The position numbers and the translations under genes were made by a program. From the NCBI GenBank assembly GCA_964417785.1, contig CAYQJO010000091.1, forward strand, positions 1 to 15,623: a stretch of DNA of 15,623 nucleotides. Direction: 5' to 3'. The notes beneath the pieces were generated by a model, which was not told where the DNA came from, searched no databases, and saw only the letters and a program-made list of their open reading frames with translations. This stretch comes from DAOTUL01 sp034437435. Its GTDB lineage: Bacteria > Chloroflexota > Anaerolineae > Aggregatilineales > Phototrophicaceae. Positions 1 to 7,304 of the stretch are shown piece by piece (within the stretch, counting starts at the first letter, position 1; the number at the start of each line of letters is the position of its first letter).

Positions 1-12
1 GACAGGTGTGTT

Positions 13-687
13 ATGGGGAAAAGATTGCGTCTGATGGTCGTTATCATCGGTGCTGCACTGGTCGTTGCCACTTTCACTTATCCGCAGTGGCGTACACCAC
101 CGGTAGCAATCGTAGACGACGAACCGTTTCCGGAGCTTCAGGCTGAGCTTCAGGACGATTTCCTGCGCTTACCGGCATCGGAGCAGCGTTTGTATCTGGC
201 GATGCGCTCGCAGAATATCTTGATGGCGACCGATCTGGTCTCGGCCCGTCTGTCGCCGCCGGACGGGCTGCCACCGGAAGCCCAGACTCCGCCGGATGTC
301 TCGACCGCCGAAATCGTCGCCCAGGGCGAGTTTGCGCGAGTGGAATTGGCCGACGACGATGAACGCGAGATACCGCCCTTCAACGATCTGTACCGCGCCG
401 CCGGTCAGGTGACGGTCTACCAGTTCCCGGACCAGCGCAAAATCCTCTGGATTGAGAATTTGAGCGTGCTAAATGGTCCCAGCCTTAACGTCTTACTCTC
501 AGCCAGCCCGACGCCGCTGATGAGTGCCGATCTGGGGGTGGACTTTATTGACCTGGGACCACTACAGGCGACTTCAGGCAATCATGCCTATGAGATTCCG
601 ACCGAACTCAACATCAACAATTACCGGAGTGTGGTGATCTACGAAAGCCGTTATGGGATCATCTTCGGGGTAGCTCGTCTTTTCTAA
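13..687 (+). CDS. Membrane-anchored DM13 domain protein
   Basis: A 224-residue protein. Residues 5-23 form one hydrophobic segment after a basic start (GKRLR), so it is an N-terminal anchor or uncleaved signal, with the rest outside the membrane. Residues 30-127 are acidic and proline-rich with no recognised fold. Residues about 128-224 match the DM13 domain: G-x-V-T-V-Y, the NGPSLNVLLS block (154-163), DLGPL (180-184), the SGNHAYEIP block (188-196) and a closing F-G-V-A-R-L-F. DM13 is predicted to act in extracellular redox or electron transfer, sometimes with DOMON domains; its bacterial role is not established. The protein has no cysteine, so a thiol-based role is unlikely here. An AGGTG lies 4 bases before the ATG, supporting this start. 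Its stop overlaps the stop of the convergent propeller gene. Domain call is good; function is unknown. Confidence 0.8.
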   Translation: MGKRLRLMVVIIGAALVVATFTYPQWRTPPVAIVDDEPFPELQAELQDDFLRLPASEQRLYLAMRSQNILMATDLVSARLSPPDGLPPEAQTPPDVSTAEIVAQGEFARVELADDDEREIPPFNDLYRAAGQVTVYQFPDQRKILWIENLSVLNGPSLNVLLSASPTPLMSADLGVDFIDLGPLQATSGNHAYEIPTELNINNYRSVVIYESRYGIIFGVARLF

Positions 688-1817
688 CGGGGGGCGGCCT
701 GACCGATGTCGCGCCCGACTTCGCCGTTGAGGTGCATCAAGATGACTGGCATGGCCCGCACGGACTGACCGTAAAAATCCGGAGCAGTCGGGTCCAGGCG
801 ACCGTTTCCCAGCGCTTCGACCCATTCCGTGCCATTGGGAATCAGGCTGAAGTACAGCGTCCCCCGGCTGACGAACATCCGCCCGATAGCCCAACCCGGC
901 CCCTGATATACCGGTGAGCCGTTATTCAGCCGGTAGATCGAAACAGTGTATTGTGGGATACCATCGGCGGCGATCCCGATCTGGCTCAGCGCCGCAGCCT
1001 CCTCAGCCGAGACAGGCAGCGGACGATCATTGAGTGACCGGGTGCTGTAGTAGATGGTGTCACCCCAGGCAAGCTGGTCGGGTGCAACCACCGGGATATA
1101 GGCGATTTCGCTGGCGCTCGCCAGATCAAAGGTGGCAATACCGCCGCCGCGCACCGCCGCGACCTGCGTCCTATCGGGTGACAGCACCGCGTTGGCCGCA
1201 TCGGCTGCTAGCAAGGTGCTTTCGCCTGTGAGTGGATCGAACAACCCCAGGCCGACCCCGGCACAGGTGGTGCTGTACAGTATGCCGCTGTCGGTTTGTG
1301 TGAAGGTCAGGCCATGACCGCCGAAACCAGCCTCCTGGCTGTACAGGGTGTCCATCGGGAAGGGCGATCCGCCACCGCAGCCGACACCGAAAGTGATTTC
1401 GCCGACGGATGCAGCCTGCTGCGGTTGGTTAATCGGAGCGCTGTAAATCACCAGCGGTGTCTGGGGCCAACCATCGGGTGATGTGCTGGTGGTATCGCCA
1501 TAGACAGTATAGATAATCTGGCCGCTGTCGGTCGAGAAGGTGGCTGGCAGATGTGAGACCGGGCTGGCGACCTCAACCGGCGTGCCACCTGGCTGCATCA
1601 ACATCAAACGGGGCTGTGCATCCAGTACGGTAAACGCCAGATATTGCCCATCGGGACTCCATGCCATGCTGCCGAATCGACCGTCCATGACCGGCTGTGT
1701 GCCACCATCCGTGTAAATAGTCAGGGTGCTGCCGGTGACGGCTGCCATTGGTGGAATATCCTGACTTGCCACGCTGACGACAATGCAGAGGATCAGGACG
1801 AGCAGCAAACGCTTCAT
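684..1817 (-). CDS. Secreted TolB-like beta-propeller protein
   Basis: Starting at the ATG ending at 1817 gives 377 residues. I prefer it over the in-frame ATG at 1838 because GGAG lies 10 bases upstream and the protein then opens directly with a signal peptide (M-K-R, a hydrophobic run, likely cleavage near V-A-S). There is a Cys in the hydrophobic run, but not in a lipobox. PD40/WD40-like blades are visible: M-A-W-S-P-D-G-Q-Y-L-A-F near residue 50-63, F-S-T-D-S-G-Q-I-I-Y near 94-103 and V-L-S-P-D-R-T-Q-V-A near 211-220. This is the repeat of TolB-type six-bladed propellers, usually protein-binding or sensing domains outside the membrane. Two cysteines (about 147 and 185) could pair. It lies 76 bases downstream of the C-S lyase gene, so it may be the last gene of the trpS transcript. 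The ligand cannot be told from sequence. Confidence 0.72.
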   Translation of the reverse strand: MKRLLLVLILCIVVSVASQDIPPMAAVTGSTLTIYTDGGTQPVMDGRFGSMAWSPDGQYLAFTVLDAQPRLMLMQPGGTPVEVASPVSHLPATFSTDSGQIIYTVYGDTTSTSPDGWPQTPLVIYSAPINQPQQAASVGEITFGVGCGGGSPFPMDTLYSQEAGFGGHGLTFTQTDSGILYSTTCAGVGLGLFDPLTGESTLLAADAANAVLSPDRTQVAAVRGGGIATFDLASASEIAYIPVVAPDQLAWGDTIYYSTRSLNDRPLPVSAEEAAALSQIGIAADGIPQYTVSIYRLNNGSPVYQGPGWAIGRMFVSRGTLYFSLIPNGTEWVEALGNGRLDPTAPDFYGQSVRAMPVILMHLNGEVGRDIGQAAPR

Positions 1818-1893
1818 ACGGATTTCGCTCCGTCTCATTCTTCGTTTGCCCGAATCGTAGCATAGAAGTTGCGAGAGTCAGTCCACGACAACC

Positions 1894-3069
1894 CTACGCT
1901 AATGCGCCGCGCATCCGCTCCAATCCCTGAATCAGCAGATCACGCGAGCAGCCGAAGTTGAGCCGGACGAATCCATCACCGCCTGGACCGAAGAGCTTGC
2001 CCCGGTTGAGCGCCACCCGTGCATTTTTCAGAAAATGGGGGTCGATCCATTCGGTCATCGGGCCGTCATTTTCGGCAGTGAAGTTGCGGGTATCCAGCCA
2101 GCTTAAGTAGGTGCCTTCGGGGTGGGTGTACGGGATACCGGGCATGTGTTCTTCGATGAAATCCGAGACCGTATCCCGGTTGGTCTCCAGATAGGCCAGT
2201 GCTGCATCCAGCCAGGGCTGGCTCTCGCCATAAGCGGCAAGTGCTGCGATTTGACCGGTCACCGAGACATGCGGCATGACCATGCGGGTTGTCTCCAGGT
2301 AGCGCTGGCGCAGATTGTCGTCCTGGATGATGGCGAAGGAGAAGCCCAACGCTGGCAGGTTGAACGATTTGCTCGGCGACATCAATGTGATGGTGCGCCG
2401 CGAGACCGCCGGATCGAGTGCAGCAATCGGGATATGGCGCTGGCCGTTGAAGACCACATCACAGTGAATCTCATCCGAGCAGATGACCAGATCGTGCCGC
2501 TCACAGATTTCCGCCATCTGCTGCAATTCATCGTGTCGCCAGACTCGACCGACCGGGTTATGCGGACTGCAAAACAGGAACGACTTTGTCCGCTCGTTGA
2601 TGGCAGCCTCAAAAGCGTCGAAGTCGATCTCGTATTTGATCCGCTGGCCCTGGTCTATGCGGGTCAGCTCAACCGCGTTGACCTCCTGGCTGTGCTGCTG
2701 CGGTGACATCAAAAAGGGTGGGTAAACTGGAGTCTGCATCAGGACGTTATCGCCCGGTTCACCGGCCATGTGGATGACGGCGTTAAAGGCGCTCACCACA
2801 CCCGGTTGTAGAACGATCTGGTTGGGGGTGACATTCCAGTCGTAATGGGTTTGCATCCGTTCGGCCAGCAACGTCTTGAGTTCGGGTATATCCATCGTGT
2901 AGCCGAAGGCCGGGTGTTCCAGACGCCGTTTGAGCGCCGCGATGACTGGCTCGGCGACGGCGAAGTCCAGGTCCGCCACCCACAGCGGGATCACATCTTC
3001 GTCGAATATGTCGAATTTGACTGCATAAGTACCGCGCCGGTTCAGTGGCGTGTCGAAATCGTAGGTCAT
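1894..3069 (-). CDS. patB: MalY/PatB family PLP-dependent C-S lyase (cystathionine beta-lyase)
   Basis: A 391-residue fold-type I aminotransferase-like enzyme. The opening fits the MalY/PatB group: K-F at 18-19, I-P-L-W-V-A-D-L-D-F at 27-36 and F-G-Y-T at 55-58. PLP-binding residues are visible: Asn171 in S-P-H-N-P-V-G-R, Asp199 in S-D-E-I-H-C-D, the Schiff-base Lys234 in S-P-S-K-S-F-N, and Arg369 in F-V-R-L-N-F-G-C-S-R, which would bind the substrate carboxylate. Relatives cleave the C-S bond of cystathionine or cysteine, giving pyruvate, ammonia and a thiol; E. coli MalY also represses the maltose system by protein contact. The physiological substrate here is uncertain. The ATG overlaps the trpS stop (ATGA), so translation is probably coupled. 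Length is normal for the family (about 390). The gene symbol is by family and could equally be malY. Confidence 0.88.
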   Translation of the reverse strand: MTYDFDTPLNRRGTYAVKFDIFDEDVIPLWVADLDFAVAEPVIAALKRRLEHPAFGYTMDIPELKTLLAERMQTHYDWNVTPNQIVLQPGVVSAFNAVIHMAGEPGDNVLMQTPVYPPFLMSPQQHSQEVNAVELTRIDQGQRIKYEIDFDAFEAAINERTKSFLFCSPHNPVGRVWRHDELQQMAEICERHDLVICSDEIHCDVVFNGQRHIPIAALDPAVSRRTITLMSPSKSFNLPALGFSFAIIQDDNLRQRYLETTRMVMPHVSVTGQIAALAAYGESQPWLDAALAYLETNRDTVSDFIEEHMPGIPYTHPEGTYLSWLDTRNFTAENDGPMTEWIDPHFLKNARVALNRGKLFGPGGDGFVRLNFGCSRDLLIQGLERMRGALA

Positions 3070-4130
3070 GCGTCAGCCTGCTCTTTGCTGCGTTTCTTTT
3101 CCAGGTTTTCAACTTTGCGCCGGATACGGTTCCACACACCTGTCAGGCCCATCGCCTTGCGCATCTCGAAAAGCGTTTGCCGGGTTTCCTCGCGGATCTT
3201 CTCCGTGCCTTTCCAGATGATCTCCTCGATCACGCCGGTCTGGTCGTATTGCTCGTGCCGCTCGCGTATGGGGTCCAGGAAGTTGTTGATGGCGGTCGCC
3301 AGCTTCTCCTTGACCTCGACATCGCCGACTGTCCCCTCGCGGTAGCGAGATTTCAGGTCTTCGACTTCGACTTTGTTCGGGTTGAAGACATCGTGATAGA
3401 TGAATACCGGGTTGCCTTCAACGGTGCCGGGTATGTCAGCACGCACGCGGTTCGGATCAGTGTACATGCCGTGTACCTTCTTCTCAACGGTTTTGGCGTC
3501 GTCACTGAGGAAGATGGCGTTGTTGAGACTTTTGCTCATCTTGGCCTGACCGTCGGTCCCCACCAGCGTCGGCACTTCACCGACCATCACGTCGGGTATG
3601 GGGAACACCTCGCCGTAGAGATAGTTGAAACGACGGGCGATTTCACGGGTGATCTCCACATGGGCCACGTTGTCTTTGCCTACTGGAACCAGATGCGCCT
3701 TGACGTGCAGAATATCGGCGGCCTGCAACACCGGATAGCCCAGCAGACCGTAGGGCATCTCGATGTTGGCGTCACGGGCCATATCTTTCAGGCTGGGCAG
3801 CCGCTCTAACCGGGGGACGGTGACGAGATTCTGAAATAACGTGTTGATCTCGTACATCTCCGGGATGGCGGACTGCAAATAGAAGGTGGTGATTTCCGGG
3901 TCAATCCCGGCAGCGATGGCATCCAGCACCAGGAAGCGGGCGTTCTTGTCGATCTGGGCGATGTCTTCGGGCGTGTTTTTCGTCGTCAGCATGTGCAGGT
4001 CAGCGATGATGAAGATGCTCTCGTATTCGTGCTGCAAGCGCACCCGATTGGCGAGTGTGCCGACATAATGGCCCAGATGGATTTTGCCGGTGGGCCGGTC
4101 ACCGGTCAATATGCGTTTCTTTTCGGTCAT
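3066..4130 (-). CDS. trpS: Tryptophanyl-tRNA synthetase
   Basis: A 354-residue class Ic aminoacyl-tRNA synthetase that charges tRNA-Trp with tryptophan using ATP in the cytoplasm. The HIGH-type signature is H-L-G-H at 18-21, inside G-D-R-P-T-G-K-I-H-L-G-H-Y-V-G. KMSKS is complete at 197-201, preceded by G-T-D-G-Q-A. The T-G-D-R-P-T-G opening resembles the form I recall from lactococcal and clostridial TrpRS rather than the E. coli/Bacillus form. The protein is slightly longer than the usual 330 or so, mainly through a basic C-terminal tail rich in Lys, Arg and Glu. GGAA lies 9 bases before the ATG. It is the first gene of a likely trpS-patB unit, separated from ferritin by a hairpin. No T-box or leader peptide is visible in the roughly 90-base upstream gap. 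Confidence 0.95.
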   Translation of the reverse strand: MTEKKRILTGDRPTGKIHLGHYVGTLANRVRLQHEYESIFIIADLHMLTTKNTPEDIAQIDKNARFLVLDAIAAGIDPEITTFYLQSAIPEMYEINTLFQNLVTVPRLERLPSLKDMARDANIEMPYGLLGYPVLQAADILHVKAHLVPVGKDNVAHVEITREIARRFNYLYGEVFPIPDVMVGEVPTLVGTDGQAKMSKSLNNAIFLSDDAKTVEKKVHGMYTDPNRVRADIPGTVEGNPVFIYHDVFNPNKVEVEDLKSRYREGTVGDVEVKEKLATAINNFLDPIRERHEQYDQTGVIEEIIWKGTEKIREETRQTLFEMRKAMGLTGVWNRIRRKVENLEKKRSKEQADA

Positions 4131-4194
4131 GTGGTTGATTTCCGTCTTTGGCGATAACGCTACAAAGCATAACGCAAAGCGGCATCAGAGGAAA

Positions 4195-4213
4195 GGGGAT
4201 CATAACGATCCCC
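4195..4213 (-). terminator. Hairpin downstream of the ferritin gene
   Basis: Read on the minus strand, a perfect 7-bp stem (GGGGATC / GATCCCC) with a 5-base loop begins 10 bases after the ferritin stop and is followed by TTTCC. The stem is GC-rich and well placed for intrinsic termination between ferritin and trpS, but the T-tract is short, so termination may be partial. Confidence 0.6.
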
Positions 4214-4222
4214 CGTAACAGT

Positions 4223-4729
4223 TTATTCTTCGGCTTCTTCGGGTTCGGCGTCCATCATCTCGCGGTCGAGCATGTAGATGCCGGGGCCGAAGTCACCAAT
4301 CATCTTAAGCTTCTGGATGGCATTATCGACCATTTCTTCCTCTTCCACCTGCTCATCGACAAACCATTGCAGGAAGCTGTTGGTGGCGTGGTCACTTTCC
4401 TCACGCGCCAGCGAGACCAGTTTGTCGATGGCGATGGAGACCTTGCGTTCATGCTCGAAGGCGTCCTCAAAGGCTGCCAGCGGCGAGTCCCACTGGTTCT
4501 TGGGTTGAGCCAGTGCCTTGAGTTCAACCCGCCCGCGCCGGGTGTTGATGTAGTCGTAGATCTTCATAGCGTGCATCATCTCCTCTTCGGCATGATGACG
4601 CATCCATGCGGCGAATCCAGGCATTCCTTCGGCTCCCAGATGAGCCGACATCGAGAGATAGGTATAATACGCGCTCATTTCCATGTTGATCTGGTCGTTG
4701 AGTGCGGCCTGCATTTTTTCACTGAGCAT
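4223..4729 (-). CDS. ftnA: Non-heme bacterial ferritin (FtnA type)
   Basis: A 168-residue ferritin, which forms a 24-subunit iron store that oxidises Fe(II) and keeps it as a mineral core in the cytoplasm. The ferroxidase residues fall at the E. coli FtnA numbers: Glu17, Glu50, His53, Glu94, Glu126, Gln127 and Glu130, plus Tyr24. Sites A, B and the third site C ligands therefore all look intact. There is no methionine at a position suggesting heme binding, so bacterioferritin is less likely. The C-terminus is unusually acidic (ending P-E-E-A-E-E). AGGAG lies 9 bases before the ATG, and a TACAAT in the upstream gap (about 4773-4778) could be the -10. With cydAB nearby it fits an oxygen and iron stress context, but no Fur box was found. 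Confidence 0.93.
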   Translation of the reverse strand: MLSEKMQAALNDQINMEMSAYYTYLSMSAHLGAEGMPGFAAWMRHHAEEEMMHAMKIYDYINTRRGRVELKALAQPKNQWDSPLAAFEDAFEHERKVSIAIDKLVSLAREESDHATNSFLQWFVDEQVEEEEMVDNAIQKLKMIGDFGPGIYMLDREMMDAEPEEAEE

Positions 4730-4810
4730 AGAGACAGTCTCCTCTTGATGCGTTTTCTCGGATTGTACCGGAAACTGGTGCTGTGTGGTGATGGCCTCAT
4801 ACGACCCTAA

Positions 4811-7198
4811 TCACTCCACCCAGTAATTCAACACCTGGAACTGCTGGCCCGTCGCCCGATCCACATAGAAGTAGCTGAAAAGGCCGTAGCTGTAGGTGTT
4901 GGCGGCGAAATTACCGGCATCCAGGTTGCCGACCGTACCGCCGTAGATAGTCGATTGACCGTAGCTCAAAGTCAGGTTGGCATCTACCGCCACGCCAACG
5001 GTGAATCCCCCCAGCACCGATCCTGCTGATGCCTGAAAACTATATTCATAGCTAAAACCTGACCCAACTCCGGCACTCAACTCGGTGCCGATTTCGATCT
5101 CAACCGCTCGCTGGCCGGCACCCTGACCGGCGGTTTGCAGTGCGGACTGGAATCCCCGATACTGGTTGAGAATCTGGTTGCGCTGGCCCGGTGTCGGGTA
5201 AGTGGATGGGTCGCCGATGGAGTGGGTGAAGATATTCGCGTTGATAGCGACCGCACCCTCCGTTACATGCTGGTTGTAGAAGCTGCGTTCCACCATCACC
5301 GTGATGGGACGGCGCGGTAGATCGACCGTCACCTGCTGGCCGACCAGGGACGGATCGGGATGCGAGATCACGGTATAAATGTACCGGTCGATGGGGACAG
5401 TGGTGAAGATCACGGTGTCTTCCAGCGGGCCGGTGGTGAAACTGACTGTGTCTGAGCGCGAGGTGGCGGTACCAACGGTCAGCGTCACATAGGCACTGAC
5501 CGTCTGTGTAACTTCAAGCGAACTCTGGGTGAAAACCCGGTCTTCCAGGCTGATACCGACCGATGCCGACGAACTGATGGTGATCGACGTCTCGGCGCTG
5601 GCGACGGTACTGGTGCGGCGTCCGAAGGTGGTGGTGCAGGCGGTAGGGTCCTGGCCGAAATCCGGGTTACAGGGCGCAGCGGCCAGCGCTGCGATGACAA
5701 TCGGTTCGCTGAAGATGAACTGGTAATCGACCGAACTGTATTGCAGCACCGGACTGTCGTTGTCGATGTTGACCGGCACCAGAATCGGATTGTTGTTGCG
5801 CTGCGCGTTGGTAAAGGCGACCGGTAGAGTCGTGAGTTGGACCCAACTGCCACTGGCATCGGGTCCCCACACTTTGATGTCATCGTGATTCTGGTAGTAG
5901 GTGATGTAGTCCTCAACGCCATCGCCGGTGAAGTCGCCGACCACGAAATCGCTGGTGGACCGGTCGAACCAGCCAAAACTGTTGACCTCGAAAAATTGAT
6001 CGGTGGGTAGGCGCACCGGTTCTTCCCAGGGGGCGGCGTTCTTCCAGTCATCGTAAACAAACCAGTTGACTGCCACTTCATCGATCATGTCGCCGTCGAA
6101 ATCACCCGTGTTGACGTGCATATAGCGCACACGCCAGGGGCTGAAAGAGGGACAGTCGCGCAGAAATTCGTCGGAGTGGGCCGCACCCAGATCGGCGAAA
6201 TTGGCGACGGCATCGTCAAAGGCCAGTGTGAGATAGCCATAGGTCTCGCAAGAGGTTTCCAGATTGGTGAAGCCGCCGATGACCAGTTCATCCAGACCGT
6301 CGCCGTCAATGTCGCCCATGTCGCCGTTGGCGATGATGGCGTTGCGCACACCATCGACGATAGCCTGGACCAACCCTGTGCGAAGCTGCATATAACCGGT
6401 GGCGGCATCATCGAAGATGAAATACTGCGAGAATCCGGTCAGTTCATCTACGCGCTCATTCAGGATGATGGCGTATTCCTCGCCGCGATCATAGTCGATG
6501 TTGCCGGTGATGATCTCGACATAGGCACGGTTATCCGGGCTGGAGATGTTCAGTGTCTTCTGCGTGGCCGGGTCTACACCCAGGCGGCCATCCAGCAGAT
6601 CGACCACCATAATCTGTGCCATGCCCGGTTGGGCCACTGAAATGATGATCTCGCTCAGACCGTCGCCCTTCAGATCGCCGGCACCGATGCGGATGTCCTG
6701 GGCATTTTCCACCAGTTGTACGACGGTTTCGGTCACCGAGAAATCGCCGTCATCCGTTACCTGCACAACGACCTCCTGTTCCCGCATGTACACGACCACC
6801 AGTTCTTCCAGACCGTCGCCATCGACATCAGCGGCGGTGGCGTCGCGCAGCGTTCCTGGCAGGCTGCGTCCCTGACGCTCTTCGCGCAGGTACTCCGCTT
6901 CCGGACCGACCGCGTGGAGAACCGCACCGCTCACATCGTCCACGAGGGTGAGCGTATTGTCTGTGCCTGCGGGTTGTGGGCCGATGTAGGCCAGTTCCGT
7001 ATGAAGTGCCGGGGTGTAGGTTTGTCCCATCGGTGCATAATCATCCGGGATCGGCTGGTTCTTCGCGTCCGTGCGCGGGGTATCGGCGGTGTTTACTCCC
7101 AGATTCCTTAGACGGTCATTGACCGGATCAGGCGTATCCTGTGCCTGTAGTTGAAGAATTGCAAAAAGAGCAATAAAGAGCAGTGTAACCTTGCGCAT
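4811..7198 (-). CDS. Secreted FG-GAP/VCBS repeat protein with unrecognised C-terminal beta domain
   Basis: Starting at the ATG ending at 7198 gives 795 residues. I prefer it over the ATG at 7213 because the protein then opens with a standard signal peptide (M-R-K-V-T, a hydrophobic core, Q-L-Q-A-Q) and GGA lies 6 bases upstream. Residues about 80-490 carry at least five calcium-loop FG-GAP motifs: D-V-D-G-D-G-L-E-E-L near 124-133, D-L-K-G-D-G-L-S-E-I near 175-184, D-I-D-G-D-G-L-D-E-L near 296-305, D-F-D-G-D-M-I-D-E-V near 366-375 and D-F-T-G-D-G-V-E-D-Y near 422-431. This predicts an integrin-alpha-like seven-bladed propeller. Residues about 530-600 are Ser/Thr-rich with alternating hydrophobic residues, followed by a conserved-looking block to the end. 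I do not recognise that half. It could be an adhesin, a polysaccharide-binding protein or a pore-forming module; its function is unknown. It has its own promoter and a terminator upstream. Confidence 0.8.
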   Translation of the reverse strand: MRKVTLLFIALFAILQLQAQDTPDPVNDRLRNLGVNTADTPRTDAKNQPIPDDYAPMGQTYTPALHTELAYIGPQPAGTDNTLTLVDDVSGAVLHAVGPEAEYLREERQGRSLPGTLRDATAADVDGDGLEELVVVYMREQEVVVQVTDDGDFSVTETVVQLVENAQDIRIGAGDLKGDGLSEIIISVAQPGMAQIMVVDLLDGRLGVDPATQKTLNISSPDNRAYVEIITGNIDYDRGEEYAIILNERVDELTGFSQYFIFDDAATGYMQLRTGLVQAIVDGVRNAIIANGDMGDIDGDGLDELVIGGFTNLETSCETYGYLTLAFDDAVANFADLGAAHSDEFLRDCPSFSPWRVRYMHVNTGDFDGDMIDEVAVNWFVYDDWKNAAPWEEPVRLPTDQFFEVNSFGWFDRSTSDFVVGDFTGDGVEDYITYYQNHDDIKVWGPDASGSWVQLTTLPVAFTNAQRNNNPILVPVNIDNDSPVLQYSSVDYQFIFSEPIVIAALAAAPCNPDFGQDPTACTTTFGRRTSTVASAETSITISSSASVGISLEDRVFTQSSLEVTQTVSAYVTLTVGTATSRSDTVSFTTGPLEDTVIFTTVPIDRYIYTVISHPDPSLVGQQVTVDLPRRPITVMVERSFYNQHVTEGAVAINANIFTHSIGDPSTYPTPGQRNQILNQYRGFQSALQTAGQGAGQRAVEIEIGTELSAGVGSGFSYEYSFQASAGSVLGGFTVGVAVDANLTLSYGQSTIYGGTVGNLDAGNFAANTYSYGLFSYFYVDRATGQQFQVLNYWVE

Positions 7199-7211
7199 TT
7201 GTATTCCACTC

Positions 7212-7232
7212 ATTACGTAATTGTCTGTAATG
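7212..7232. promoter_or_regulatory. Palindromic possible operator before the FG-GAP protein gene
   Basis: ATTACGTAAT (7212-7221) is a perfect 10-base palindrome. In addition CATTAC (7211-7216) and GTAATG (7227-7232) form a 6-bp inverted repeat with 10 bases between. Both lie between the likely -10 and the start codon, where a repressor would block transcription. No known regulator is assigned. Confidence 0.3.
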
Positions 7233-7234
7233 AG

Positions 7235-7264
7235 AGTATAGCGGGAATGCGCTGTGAATACGAA
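7235..7264 (-). promoter_or_regulatory. Likely promoter of the FG-GAP protein gene
   Basis: Read on the minus strand, TATACT (7235-7240) is a good -10 hexamer. A weak -35 (TTCGTA, 7259-7264) lies 18 bases upstream. Transcription would start about 10 bases upstream of the first possible ATG. The weak -35 suggests an activator or low basal expression. Confidence 0.4.
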
Positions 7265-7267
7265 TAT

Positions 7268-7295
7268 GGGCGCAGCATCATCTATCGCTGCGCCC
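7268..7295 (-). terminator. Hairpin terminator after cydB
   Basis: A perfect 9-bp stem, GGGCGCAGC and GCTGCGCCC, around a 10-base loop, starting 9 bases after the cydB stop on the minus strand. The following bases (ATATTCGTATT) are T-rich but not an unbroken tract. It separates cydAB from the FG-GAP gene and lies directly upstream of that gene's promoter. Confidence 0.7.
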
Positions 7296-7304
7296 TGTTG
7301 AGGA

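Noticed and set aside
1755..1817. Lipoprotein signal in the propeller protein
   Set aside because: The Cys follows L-I-L, lacking the small residue required just before it in a lipobox.
2122..2706. 194-codon open frame on the plus strand
   Set aside because: Antisense to the C-S lyase gene; translation resembles no family.
3045..3809. 254-codon open frame on the plus strand
   Set aside because: Lies antisense within trpS, which has all catalytic motifs. The translation has no recognisable domain and arises from GC-rich codon bias.
4140..4175. Repeated GCGTTAT before trpS
   Set aside because: Two short 7-base copies without symmetry or good spacing; not distinguishable from chance.
4148..4810. 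220-codon open frame on the plus strand
   Set aside because: Antisense to ferritin, whose seven iron ligands are intact. No domain features.
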